DNA of 64,000 bases from Clostridium sp. BNL1100 (GTDB lineage: Bacteria > Bacillota > Clostridia > Acetivibrionales > DSM-1351): the NCBI RefSeq assembly GCF_000244875.1, contig NC_016791.1, positions 539,501 to 603,500 of the forward strand, written 5' to 3'. Below are positions 49,051 through 57,773 of this stretch, one piece after another. The notes below the pieces were generated by a model that had not been told where the DNA came from, made no database searches, and worked only from the letters and a program-made list of their open reading frames with translations. Within the stretch, counting starts at the first letter, position 1. Every line of letters begins with the position of its first letter. The translations under genes were made by a program, and so were the position numbers.

Positions 49051-49557
49051 TTATATTCTTTCATAAATATGTACTGACGGAAAGTTGGCAAGGTACAAAC
49101 TTCTTTTACCGTCTATGTCCCACAGACAATTCTGCTTTGACATAAATTCCAACTTTTGAAGCATGAACTCATTTGTTACCTGAAAGTATTCCACCAGACC
49201 ATCAAATGACGGTTGAAGCCATTCTCTAAGGGAATCAATTAGCATACCTGTAGGTACCATGAAATCTGTTGCCCACCGTAAGGCCAATTGTTCAATTTTG
49301 TCCACCGTGAGCCTATCCCTGTAGCACATGTATTTCCGTGGGGTTATATCGCCGATGGTGGTCCTGTAGTGGCCTATCTCTTCTGCAAGGACACAGCGGT
49401 AAAGCTTCTCATCATCCCTGATACTTTCGTTAATCAAAATAACATAGTAGTTCCCATCACAATAATAGTATCCCAGTATTGATTCCGGCAAGGGGGCAAA
49501 TTCCTTGATAATGTGACATTTTCTACATATAAATTCTAGTTTTTCTGTTAGTATCAT
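49051..49557 (-). CDS. ImmA/IrrE-type metallopeptidase
   Basis: About 168 residues from ATG 49557 (GAGGTAACC upstream). The motif LAEEIGHYRTT keeps the Glu and second His of the HExxH metallopeptidase site with Ala in place of the first His, a variant I associate with phage ImmA-like proteins; the following LRWATDFMVP fits the family. In ICEBs1 ImmA cleaves the repressor to start induction. Here it is the first gene of a leftward operon with the recombinase and has a LexA box at its promoter. Its usual neighbour, the repressor gene, is 8 kb away. Confidence 0.82.
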   Translation of the reverse strand: MILTEKLEFICRKCHIIKEFAPLPESILGYYYCDGNYYVILINESIRDDEKLYRCVLAEEIGHYRTTIGDITPRKYMCYRDRLTVDKIEQLALRWATDFMVPTGMLIDSLREWLQPSFDGLVEYFQVTNEFMLQKLEFMSKQNCLWDIDGKRSLYLANFPSVHIYERI

Positions 49558-49579
49558 ATGGTTACCTCGAATAATTTGT

Positions 49580-49599
49580 CGAACGTATGTTCTATTATA
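49580..49599 (-). promoter_or_regulatory. SOS (LexA) box and -10 of the immA-recombinase operon
   Basis: CGAACGTATGTTCT at 49580-49593 fits the Gram-positive LexA consensus CGAACRNRYGTTCG at all but the last position. It lies directly downstream of a minus-strand TATAAT at 49594-49599, so LexA would cover the start site. The -35 is weak. This links excision functions to DNA damage. Confidence 0.7.
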
Positions 49600-49627
49600 T
49601 AACATAACTTATAATTTTAAAAGGATA

Positions 49628-49656
49628 AAAAATGTGACATGTTGTTTCACATTTTT
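49628..49656. repeat. Ten-base inverted repeat before the restriction gene
   Basis: Perfect arms AAAAATGTGA / TCACATTTTT (49628-49637 and 49647-49656, nine-base loop) between divergent immA and endonuclease genes. It could be an operator for restriction-gene control or a terminator-like boundary of the cargo. Confidence 0.4.
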
Positions 49657-49714
49657 ACGCATGCTGATATAATTAACGTATAAAATGTATAAAATTAACA
49701 AGTGAGGTAGGTAT

Positions 49715-51130
49715 ATGTTCTTAACTGAGGAATTACCTTATAAGCACGATTGTCCTAAATCTATTGAAGATTATGCTAAAAAACTTATAGATAAAAGCTT
49801 TAAAGAAATATTTAATAAGGATATTGAAAAGGCTGGAAATAAAGGTGGTCTTGGTCAGTTACTAGAAGAAGAGTTTTTTTATCTTCAGAACAATAGTGAT
49901 TCTGAACCTGATTTCAAAGAAGCTGGCGTTGAGTTGAAGGCGACACCTTTTAAAAAGAAAAAGTCCAATTCGTTTTGTGCGAAAGAACGTCTTGTACTCG
50001 GCATAATCAATTATATGGAAGTACATAAGGAAGAGTTTGATAAGAGTTCTTTCATGAAGAAAAATGCCTTATTACTTTTGGTTTTTTATTTATATGAAGA
50101 AGGCGTAAGTCGCTTAGATTATTTAATAAAGTTTGTACAGTTATTTCAATTTCCTGAAAAGGATCTTTTGATAATCAGGGACGATTGGAACAAAATTGTG
50201 GGAAAAATAAGGTTAGGACAAGCACATGAACTTTCTGAGGGGGATACTAATTTTTTAGGGGCATGTACGAAAGGTGCCAATAAGGAGACGGTAAGACAAC
50301 AACCTTTTAACAACATAAAGGCAAGGCAGAGAGCTTTTTGTCTTAAGCAATCATATATGACTTACGTTTTAAATGAGTACATTATAAAGGAAAAGAAAAC
50401 TTATGATGCAACTCTAATAAAAGATCCTAAAGTATTAAAAAATCAATCATTTGAAGATTTTGTAATATCAAAAATATCAGCTTTTGCCGGAAAGAGTATA
50501 GATGAATTGTCAACAATCTTTGATGTACATATAGACCCTAAGGCAAAAAATTATGCATCAAGAGTTGCTGACAATGTAATGTTGGGAATTTTAGGTGTAA
50601 ATAGTAAGAAAATAGAGGAATTTAAAAAGGCTAACATAAAAATAAAGACTATAAGGTTGGAGAACAATGGTAAATTAGTTGAAAGCATGTCGTTTCCTGC
50701 TTTTAAGTTCACAGAAATAATAAAAGAAGAATGGGAAGAATCAACTTTAAGAGAAATGTTCCTTAATACCAGATTTTTATTTGTAATTTATCAATACGAT
50801 GAAAATGAGGTGCTTAAACTTAAAAAAGCTATGTTTTGGAATATACCATTTAATGATTTAGAGGATGATGTCAGGGATGTTTGGCAAAAGACAGTTGAAA
50901 CGGTTATATCAGGGGTTAAGGTTATAAAGAAAAGTGGTAAAAGGGAATTCAATAACCTACCTAGTGCAAAAGAAAACAGAGTGGCACATGTAAGGCCTCA
51001 TGGTCGGGATAAGACTGATACGTATCCATTACCTACTGGAGGAGAATTCCCAAAACAGTGTTTTTGGTTAAATAATAGTTATATTCTGGGGCAGATTACA
51101 AAGAATGATTCTATAGGAGGTATAGAATAA
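49715..51130 (+). CDS. Sau3AI/MutH-family restriction endonuclease
   Basis: 471 residues, close to the 489 of Sau3AI. The MutH-type catalytic core is visible near the N-terminus: KGGLGQLLEEEFF (first acidic residues), then Asp66 in EPDFKEAG and Glu73-x-Lys75 in VELKATPF, and KERLVLG. The second half likely forms the MutH-like C-terminal domain that helps bind a second site. Sau3AI recognises GATC; this target is an inference. A C5-cytosine methyltransferase is encoded convergently 280 bases away, completing a type II pair. Base composition is AT-rich compared with the recombinase gene, suggesting separate acquisition. Confidence 0.85.
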   Translation: MFLTEELPYKHDCPKSIEDYAKKLIDKSFKEIFNKDIEKAGNKGGLGQLLEEEFFYLQNNSDSEPDFKEAGVELKATPFKKKKSNSFCAKERLVLGIINYMEVHKEEFDKSSFMKKNALLLLVFYLYEEGVSRLDYLIKFVQLFQFPEKDLLIIRDDWNKIVGKIRLGQAHELSEGDTNFLGACTKGANKETVRQQPFNNIKARQRAFCLKQSYMTYVLNEYIIKEKKTYDATLIKDPKVLKNQSFEDFVISKISAFAGKSIDELSTIFDVHIDPKAKNYASRVADNVMLGILGVNSKKIEEFKKANIKIKTIRLENNGKLVESMSFPAFKFTEIIKEEWEESTLREMFLNTRFLFVIYQYDENEVLKLKKAMFWNIPFNDLEDDVRDVWQKTVETVISGVKVIKKSGKREFNNLPSAKENRVAHVRPHGRDKTDTYPLPTGGEFPKQCFWLNNSYILGQITKNDSIGGIE

Positions 51131-51131
51131 A

Positions 51132-51384
51132 ATGGCTTGGAAAGAGGATTAAACAGCGGAGGAGGAATTATACAAAAATAAGTCTGATTAAAAAGGCTCA
51201 AGCTATCAGAAATACGAATCAATATGGTCCCATTGACAAGGATAGAAGTAAGAAATTTTATTTTTACTTTACTGAAAATAAAGATGAAAAGCCCATAAAC
51301 CTTGTTATTTACAAAGATAAGCTAATCCAATTAGCAGATAGTCATTACATAGTAACAAAAGAAAAAGTAACAAGATTAAAATAA
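51132..51384 (+). pseudogene. Small decayed gene between endonuclease and methyltransferase
   Basis: An ATG at 51132 starts a frame MAWKED, TAA, TAEEELYKNKSD, TAA, KGSSYQKYESIWSH. It looks protein-like but has two in-frame stops. An overlapping frame is then open to 51384 and reads like a conserved C-terminus (KFYFYFTENKDEKPINLVIY, then KVTRLK), with no ATG, GTG or TTG start of its own. Best read as one small gene broken by stops and a frameshift. The family is unrecognised; it could have been a controller or accessory protein of the restriction system. Confidence 0.5.
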
Positions 51385-51405
51385 GGTCGGATTTCCGACC
51401 TTATT
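51380..51405. terminator. Bidirectional terminator between endonuclease region and methyltransferase
   Basis: Perfect 11-base arms AATAAGGTCGG / CCGACCTTATT with a four-base loop, between convergent units. Confidence 0.8.
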
Positions 51406-51407
51406 CT

Positions 51408-52607
51408 TTATAGTTCATTTTCAAATATCTGATTCAATTTCCTTCCCATACGCTCAATCAGACCTACTACTAAAGCATTACCCATGCAGAAATATCTGAA
51501 TTTTTCAGGCATGCCAGTATTTGTCCAGTTATCGGGGAAGCCGTTAATTCTTTCAGCCTCCACCGGAGTAATTAACCTGTATTTATCGGGATGGTCAATA
51601 TCACTAACAACATGGGTACTCCTGTTCAGGCTGGATTCGCTTGTTAGCATTGTTCTTGCAGGTCTATCATGTGGATCAGGGAAAACCATAGCTCCCTCAG
51701 AAAATGTATATTTGAAGCCTTGTGCAGTAGTTCTTTCAATTTTTTTTGCCCCTTTGAGGAATTCCCATTTGGCTAAATCCCCATTTAAAAAGTACCTTTC
51801 ATCTACGTTATGTTCAAGGATTTGTCCAATTGTAACCGGGTTTTCATATATAGGAACTGTTTCTTCGGTATAAATCCTACCACCTGTCATAAAACCGGAA
51901 TTTTTAAAACTGAATGTAAAATGATTTGATATATCGGCTATATCATTGTAGATTAAATCAGTCTCAGAATTTAACTTTGATTCTAGCTCTACAGGAAATT
52001 GGTCTGCGAAGAAACCATTTCTGTGTATATGGCTTTCCAAATCGGTAGGATTTATATTGTTAAAATACATGGTGTCATTCCTACAGGCAAAAATGAATAT
52101 CCTGCGACGTCTCTGAGCCATTCCATAGTCGGCTGCATTAATAACTCTCCATTCTACAGAATAACCAAGGTCATTGAAGCAAGCTAGCATTATACCAAAG
52201 TCTCTACCTCTCTGGCTTGATGGTGATTTCAGTAGTCTGTCTACATTTTCAAGAAGTACGAAGGCTGGATTCTTCTCAATCAATATGTCCCTTATCTGCC
52301 ACCACAGTACGCCTTTATGGCCGACTATTCCTTGAGCCCCTGTCCTTGCCACGGAATAGTCCTGACATGGGAAACCGCCCATAAGCAGATTGTGGTCAGG
52401 TATAGTGCTTTTATCAATTTCTGCAATGTCCCTATTGACATGCTCAGGCCTATTACCGAAATGTTGAACATAACAATTAAAGGCGTGCTGAGAAGCCTTT
52501 TTTGGTTCCCACTGATTAGCCCATACACAGTGCCAATTACCTGCTTGTTCCAAACCTTTCCGAAACCCGCCGACCCCCGCAAACAACTCACAAACCGTTT
52601 TTTCCAA
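51408..52607 (-). CDS. DNA (cytosine-5)-methyltransferase
   Basis: 399 residues from TTG 52607, which follows GGGGGG; the longer frame to 52694 starts at a TTG with no site. All C5-methylase motifs are seen in order: I (ELFAGVGGF), IV with catalytic Cys81 (GGFPCQDYS), VI (LLENVDRLL), VIII (QRRRRIFIFA) and X (GNALVVGLIERMG), with the target-recognition region between. It protects the sites cut by the neighbouring Sau3AI-type enzyme, presumably by methylating C in GATC. Some other defence systems (DISARM) also pair a C5 methylase with an SNF2 helicase, as found here. Confidence 0.93.
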   Translation of the reverse strand: MEKTVCELFAGVGGFRKGLEQAGNWHCVWANQWEPKKASQHAFNCYVQHFGNRPEHVNRDIAEIDKSTIPDHNLLMGGFPCQDYSVARTGAQGIVGHKGVLWWQIRDILIEKNPAFVLLENVDRLLKSPSSQRGRDFGIMLACFNDLGYSVEWRVINAADYGMAQRRRRIFIFACRNDTMYFNNINPTDLESHIHRNGFFADQFPVELESKLNSETDLIYNDIADISNHFTFSFKNSGFMTGGRIYTEETVPIYENPVTIGQILEHNVDERYFLNGDLAKWEFLKGAKKIERTTAQGFKYTFSEGAMVFPDPHDRPARTMLTSESSLNRSTHVVSDIDHPDKYRLITPVEAERINGFPDNWTNTGMPEKFRYFCMGNALVVGLIERMGRKLNQIFENEL

Positions 52608-52809
52608 AAGAGACCCCCCATTAACTACAGTTAAAAAATGATATGCAATAAGATTATACAATAAAAACATGTGTTTGGGAAGATCAAATTTCAAAGAATC
52701 ATAACCCTTTGGATGAATTGGAAAAAGACCTTATGTAATTCTTAAACAACTTATTATGTTTTAAAAAGAACTCATGCTTAATCTGCTGTTATCAAAAAAT
52801 GTCACTCTA

Positions 52810-52838
52810 TTGAATGCAATGCCATAGTTTGGTAAAAT
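52810..52838 (+). promoter_or_regulatory. Promoter of the ParB-like/SNF2 operon
   Basis: TTGAAT, a 17-base spacer and TAAAAT, ending about 33 bases before the ParB-like start. The spacing is ideal and the boxes are good. Confidence 0.6.
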
Positions 52839-52870
52839 TTACAGTATATGAATTGAAATAGGAGGATACA

Positions 52871-54184
52871 ATGGAGAAAAAAGAGAGAATTAGTAAATTG
52901 AATGATATTAAAGATCAACAGAAAGATAATCCGGCAATGTCTGGAATAAAAATAAAATATAATGGCTCGGTTCAAAAATTTAATGCTTTTAGAATACCTT
53001 TGGATTGCTTGATTTTTAATAAATATAATGGAAGGATTGCTAGATTTGTAAAATCATACGAGAAACAGTATCACCATGAACTGGATGCAGAAAATCCTGA
53101 TGATGAAAAAGTAATAGAAAATTTTTTGTGGGAATCGAACAAGCCTAAAAATCGAATAACAATGAACAATATAGTTATGAATGAGCAACAGAAATATGGA
53201 ATAGTTACCAGCGATGGACGAATTATTGACGGAAATCGTAGGGCTATGATTTTAAAAAGAATACATAAAAACAGAGATGAATGGCGTAAAAAAGGCCATG
53301 ACGTTGGACATAGCGAGTATTTTACTGCAGTAATCTTGCCGGGAGATATGTCTCCCAAAGATATTATGGAGCTTGAAACCACTTATCAAATGGGAGAAGA
53401 TGAAAAACTTTCATACGATGCAATAGAAAAATACTTAAAGTGCAAGGATTTAAAACAGGCTGGATTTAATGAAGGCGATATCGCTTTAATGATGAGCGAA
53501 ACAAAGGAAAAAATAGTAGAATGGCTAGAAATAATGAAATTGATGGATGATTATTTGCGGACTAAAGGGTATGAAGGAATATACACTCAACTTGAAGATA
53601 GCGAGGATCTTTTTATCAATTTAAACAATACATTAAAAAGATTAATATCTGGTAGTAGTCAAGTAAATTGGGGATATAATAATTTAAACATATCTAGACT
53701 TAAGGCAGTATGCTTTGATTACATAAGAGCAAAATACGAAGGTAAAGAATACAGAAATATTATAAAATTAAGCAAGAAGGATGGGGTTTTTTGTAATAAA
53801 GAGGCTTGGGACCAATTCAATAAAGAGCATAAAGAAAGTATTGACAAAGTAAGTAAAGAAGAGAAAACCGTTGAAGAGTATATCAAGGAAAATCCCGGTG
53901 TCGATTTGACGAGACTTTTAAAAGAAAGAGATTCGCTTTGGAAAAAGCAAGTTGAAGATAATATGAAGGAGAACCTTGGAAAAACGGTCGCTTGGATCCA
54001 GAATAAAAATAAAGCTAATGAACCTATAGAACTGTTAACAAAGATTTTAAGCATAATTGATTTAATAGATCCTTATAAACCTACTTTTTATGAGGATACA
54101 AAAGTTGAAGATTTAGTTAATGCTATTAATTCAGCTACGTATGATTATAAGAAAATAATAAAAGAGAAAAGGAAGAGTAAGTGA
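52871..54184 (+). CDS. ParB-like protein (partner of SNF2 helicase)
   Basis: 437 residues. The segment VTSDGRIIDGNRRAMILKRI has Asp120-Gly-Asn-Arg-Arg124, the DGNRR-type motif of ParB/sulfiredoxin-fold proteins (CTP/ATP binding or nuclease). The rest is mostly charged and helical with no recognised domain. A TAGGAGG precedes the ATG, and its TGA overlaps the helicase ATG, so the two are made in equal amounts and probably act together. It is divergent from the methyltransferase. Function in defence is an inference from position; I do not recognise a described system with this exact pair. Confidence 0.7.
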   Translation: MEKKERISKLNDIKDQQKDNPAMSGIKIKYNGSVQKFNAFRIPLDCLIFNKYNGRIARFVKSYEKQYHHELDAENPDDEKVIENFLWESNKPKNRITMNNIVMNEQQKYGIVTSDGRIIDGNRRAMILKRIHKNRDEWRKKGHDVGHSEYFTAVILPGDMSPKDIMELETTYQMGEDEKLSYDAIEKYLKCKDLKQAGFNEGDIALMMSETKEKIVEWLEIMKLMDDYLRTKGYEGIYTQLEDSEDLFINLNNTLKRLISGSSQVNWGYNNLNISRLKAVCFDYIRAKYEGKEYRNIIKLSKKDGVFCNKEAWDQFNKEHKESIDKVSKEEKTVEEYIKENPGVDLTRLLKERDSLWKKQVEDNMKENLGKTVAWIQNKNKANEPIELLTKILSIIDLIDPYKPTFYEDTKVEDLVNAINSATYDYKKIIKEKRKSK

Positions 54185-56133
54185 TGGGAGCTATTCAAAT
54201 AGATATTGATAAAGAAAAAAATTCATACATACTAAAGGGTGATTTGATAGAACTTAAATCGGATGTAACAGCAGTATTCTTTTTAAAGGATTTTCTTCAT
54301 GCCGAGTTTCAAAATCCAGAAGAGATATTAGTTCCATTTGAGAAAGACACTAAAGAGTCAATCCTTAACCAAATTAGAGAAATGTTAATAGAATTTGGTA
54401 TGGCTGAATATCAATCTGAATATTTAAAAAAAGAGATGGAAGATTTCCTTCAGGAGGATGTTAATTTTAAAGAATTTTCTAAAAAGGCTTATAATATTCG
54501 TAATAATAACTGCGACAGTACAGAATTTGATAGCTTTATTAAAAGTTTAGAAGCTAATTTACCTGAAAGGACGTTATACCCTTTACAAGCTTTATGCTCA
54601 TTCCATCTCGCTTTTTCACAGAATGCTTGTAATTTTTCTGTACCTGGAGCTGGAAAAACAAGTATTGTGTACGGAACATATTGTTATTTGAAATCATTAG
54701 ATACAAGAGATAATAAGCATGTTGATAAGATACTTGTTATTGGGCCGTTGAGTTCCTTCGGCCCATGGGAGAATGAATATGAAGAATGTTTTGGGGTAAA
54801 ACCTAATTCTAAAAGACTTTCTGGAGGAGTAAATAGAGAGGAAAAAATCGATTATCTATACTCAACAGAGACAGCAGAGGTGACATTAATATCTTACCAA
54901 GGGATATTAAACATTTTTCAAGAATTGGTATACTTTTTAAATAAAAATAAGGTAATGGTAGTTTTAGATGAGGCTCATAGAATTAAAAATACTTCAGGTG
55001 GTAGTATTGCATCAACTGCTCTTGAGCTTTCTAGATTTTCAAAATCACGAGTGATTTTGACTGGTACGCCTGTGCCGAATGGGTATGAAGATTTATATAA
55101 TTTATTTAAATTTATTTGGCCCACAAAGAAAATTATTAGATTTCACCTTTATCAACTAAAGGATATGTCGATTCATCGTGATGAGGAAAGAGTTCGTATG
55201 CTTATTGATGATATATCACCTTATTTTATAAGAATTAAAAAAAGTGATTTAAAAATTCCCGAACCGATAGAACATCCACCGATAAAAGTTGAAATGGGTT
55301 ATCAACAGAGACGGATTTATGAATACATAGAAAATAATTATGTGAGGTCTTTTAATTGCATGCAGGGTACTGGAATTAGAGATGCAATAATAAATGCAAA
55401 GCTCATAAGATTGATGCAGACAGCAACTAATCCATTCATGCTAAGAAAACCGATTGATGAATATTATTCACAGGACGGATTTAATGAAGGGGTCTTTATT
55501 GATGATTATGAAATCATTCAAAGTATAATTAATTATAAATCAAATGAAGTACCTCAAAAGTTTATTAGAACAGCAGAACTAGTAAAAGAGATTTTAAATC
55601 GTGATGAAAAAGTTATTATATGGACTGTATTCATTCAAAACATTTTAGATTTACAAGAATATCTTATGTCAATAGGAATAAATGTTGAAGTCTTGTATGG
55701 TGCTGTGCCTATTGATATGGAAGAGAATGAAATAACAGCATATACACGAGAAAGTATAATAAGAGAGTTTCACAAAACAGACTCTATGTTTAAAGTTATT
55801 ATTGCAAACCCTATGGCTGCCTCAGAATCTATTTCTCTACATAAGGTATGTCATAACGCAATTTTCCTCGATAGATCTTTTAATGTTTCACATTTTATTC
55901 AATCAAAGGATAGAATCCACAGGTATGGCCTTGAGAAAAAAGTCAACTATTATTATATTCTATCAAATAATTCAATTGACGAGGTCATTCACGAAAGATT
56001 GGCAATAAAGGAGAAAAGAATGATGGAAATAATAGAAAATGAGCCAATACCTCTCTTTAAAAATATAGAGGATGACTATGATGAAAGTGATTTTAAACTC
56101 ATATTAAAGAGATATACAGAAAGATTAGGTTAA
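54184..56133 (+). CDS. SNF2-family helicase/ATPase
   Basis: About 649 residues. Walker A is SVPGAGKTS (Lys158), Walker B DEAH at 262-265 (VVLDEAHRIKN), motif III ILTGTPVPNGYEDLYNLF, and motif VI QSKDRIHRYG near 573, in the SNF2 order. The P-loop PGAGKT differs from the usual DEMGLGKT. The N-terminal 130 residues are unassigned. It likely moves along double-stranded DNA and remodels or restricts invading DNA with its coupled ParB-like partner and perhaps the neighbouring restriction-modification pair. The ATG follows AAGGAAG. Confidence 0.88.
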   Translation: MGAIQIDIDKEKNSYILKGDLIELKSDVTAVFFLKDFLHAEFQNPEEILVPFEKDTKESILNQIREMLIEFGMAEYQSEYLKKEMEDFLQEDVNFKEFSKKAYNIRNNNCDSTEFDSFIKSLEANLPERTLYPLQALCSFHLAFSQNACNFSVPGAGKTSIVYGTYCYLKSLDTRDNKHVDKILVIGPLSSFGPWENEYEECFGVKPNSKRLSGGVNREEKIDYLYSTETAEVTLISYQGILNIFQELVYFLNKNKVMVVLDEAHRIKNTSGGSIASTALELSRFSKSRVILTGTPVPNGYEDLYNLFKFIWPTKKIIRFHLYQLKDMSIHRDEERVRMLIDDISPYFIRIKKSDLKIPEPIEHPPIKVEMGYQQRRIYEYIENNYVRSFNCMQGTGIRDAIINAKLIRLMQTATNPFMLRKPIDEYYSQDGFNEGVFIDDYEIIQSIINYKSNEVPQKFIRTAELVKEILNRDEKVIIWTVFIQNILDLQEYLMSIGINVEVLYGAVPIDMEENEITAYTRESIIREFHKTDSMFKVIIANPMAASESISLHKVCHNAIFLDRSFNVSHFIQSKDRIHRYGLEKKVNYYYILSNNSIDEVIHERLAIKEKRMMEIIENEPIPLFKNIEDDYDESDFKLILKRYTERLG

Positions 56134-56184
56134 TCCTTATTAATCTTTAATAAAGAAATTTAAAGAGAGTTTAAAACATATTTA

Positions 56185-56646
56185 CTATATATACCGTAAG
56201 GCTTTCTTCAACCACACAACCACTATAATAAAATATGTTAAGCCAAAAAGGAAAGAAGCGTTTTCAATATTAAATATGATAATATTATTTGTTCTGGTGA
56301 TTAGGGTTACAAGTGCGAATAAGGCTGACAATACGTGAAAAGCTATTCCCCAGAATACACTTCTTTCTATTTTAGCCCAATATCCAGCTTTTATTAAGGT
56401 TTGAATGAAACTTTTATCCCTAATACTAATCATTATTCCTATGCCTGTTAACAAAAAACCAGCTAGTGTCAAATTAATAGTAAGTATAGCATTTTGGTCA
56501 ACTTTAGTTAAATCAAGTTTACCATTAATATTGATTATCCAAAAAAATAGCTCAAAAAAGAGTAAAGCAATAACAGGAAAGAACCAAATATAATTTTTCC
56601 TAAAAAATCTATTTATATCTGAAATAGCATTAAGAACTTTAAACAC
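56185..56646 (-). CDS. Four-helix membrane protein, possible effector
   Basis: 153 residues, starting at GTG 56646 directly after the upstream stop codon (coupled). Four membrane segments at about 20-37, 50-73, 95-118 and 128-146, with a positively charged N-terminus. I do not recognise a family. Its coupling to a soluble zinc-finger-like protein under a LexA-like box suggests a membrane effector (pore or depolariser) controlled by a sensor, but this is inference. Confidence 0.6.
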   Translation of the reverse strand: MFKVLNAISDINRFFRKNYIWFFPVIALLFFELFFWIININGKLDLTKVDQNAILTINLTLAGFLLTGIGIMISIRDKSFIQTLIKAGYWAKIERSVFWGIAFHVLSALFALVTLITRTNNIIIFNIENASFLFGLTYFIIVVVWLKKALRYI

Positions 56647-56647
56647 A

Positions 56648-57589
56648 TTAAACCCCTACCTTCACATGAAGAACAATGTTTTCTAGTAATTCTGCTTTAA
56701 TAGTATTATATGCTTCATAAAGAGCAATTTTTATTATTTCCTCTGTAAAATTTTCATCAATTTTTATATTCATTCCTTTAGTGAAATAAAGTTCAAGGAC
56801 GTTGATACATTGCTGATGGTCATCAGTTGGTTTGGCTAATAATTCTAACTTCTCAAGTTTGTATTCATTTTCAAAAGAGCCATTAACTAATTTATAAGTT
56901 TCTTTTGTATGATTTATTATATCATGGGGATTCTTCCGCTTTGGGTTTTTACTATCCATGTATAGCTTTAACTGACAACGCTCAAAACCATCCTTTTTAA
57001 ATTGATTAATAATTTCAAAACTTGTACATAATTTGTTATCACCTAATAGCTCTTCTGGCGGAACTGCAAATGATAACTCAACAGCAGCCACTTCCTCGAT
57101 TTTATCCAGGGACCTGTTTACATCCCGATTTTTAATAGCATATATTTCTGGATCTAACTCAGCATCATGGTTAATTATATTTTTTAGAATCTTTATATCA
57201 GGTGCACCTTTAGCACTCATAACAGATATTATTCCAGTAAAGTAGTCCATATAAAAATATGTATAATCTTCAAGAATTGTGTTGGGAGCCAAACTTAATT
57301 CACTATGAGCCAAATTAGTGATATCACGGATTCTGCGCTGCCGCTTTTCATTTCTTGTCCTTCCAATAGTACCAAATAAACAGGTCTTATTATGTTCTAA
57401 AATATCTACAAAGTGATCATTACAAATTGAACACGATGAGTATGGACCCCAATCAGGATCTTTATTTGCTTTTATATCATTCATATTAAATCTTTCATCG
57501 AAAATTTTGTAAAATGTACTTTCAGGGAAATAATCTAATTGAAACAATTTTTTAATATCAAGTTTATAAAAATAAATATTTTTATACAT
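56648..57589 (-). CDS. Unknown soluble protein with N-terminal zinc-finger-like motif
   Basis: 313 residues. CSICNDH (Cys53, Cys56, His59), then His66 and Cys70 form a plausible zinc site followed by a basic stretch (RTRNEKRQRRIRD). The remainder is alpha/beta with no recognised domain and no membrane segments. It is the first gene of a two-gene minus-strand operon with the four-helix membrane protein, and a LexA-like box lies 41 bases upstream. The gene is AT-rich. Possibly a sensor or inhibitor for the membrane partner. Confidence 0.6.
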   Translation of the reverse strand: MYKNIYFYKLDIKKLFQLDYFPESTFYKIFDERFNMNDIKANKDPDWGPYSSCSICNDHFVDILEHNKTCLFGTIGRTRNEKRQRRIRDITNLAHSELSLAPNTILEDYTYFYMDYFTGIISVMSAKGAPDIKILKNIINHDAELDPEIYAIKNRDVNRSLDKIEEVAAVELSFAVPPEELLGDNKLCTSFEIINQFKKDGFERCQLKLYMDSKNPKRKNPHDIINHTKETYKLVNGSFENEYKLEKLELLAKPTDDHQQCINVLELYFTKGMNIKIDENFTEEIIKIALYEAYNTIKAELLENIVLHVKVGV

Positions 57590-57629
57590 AGAATTACTCC
57601 TTTATTTTATCACAAAAATTCTAAAAAGA

Positions 57630-57641
57630 GAACATATGTTT
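57630..57641 (-). promoter_or_regulatory. LexA-like box before the two-gene cassette
   Basis: GAACATATGTTT fits the core GAACRNRYGTTY at every position, though the outer C and G of the full box are missing. It lies about 41 bases before the start of the minus-strand operon. Confidence 0.5.
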
Positions 57642-57739
57642 TACAAAATAATTCCAAGCTTTACAAAAATATTATCATTTGTTGCTATAAAAAACAATGA
57701 AATTGTGTAAGATAATGTCACAATTCTTATAAAATTAAA

Positions 57740-57761
57740 AAACAGCATATAAATGCTGTTT
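57740..57761 (-). terminator. Terminator of the first Xre repressor gene
   Basis: Perfect arms AAACAGCAT / ATGCTGTTT with loop ATAA, followed on the minus strand by TTTTAATTTT, just past the repressor stop codon. Confidence 0.8.
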
Positions 57762-57773
57762 CCTAAATAAAAT

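Noticed and set aside
52871-54184. Plasmid or chromosome partition parB
   Set aside because: A DGNRR-type motif is present, but there is no parA, no HTH of chromosomal ParB and the gene is coupled to an SNF2 helicase.
52871-56133. DISARM system
   Set aside because: A C5 methylase and SNF2 helicase are present, but DrmA, DrmB and DrmC are not, and the methylase is better explained as partner of the Sau3AI-type enzyme.
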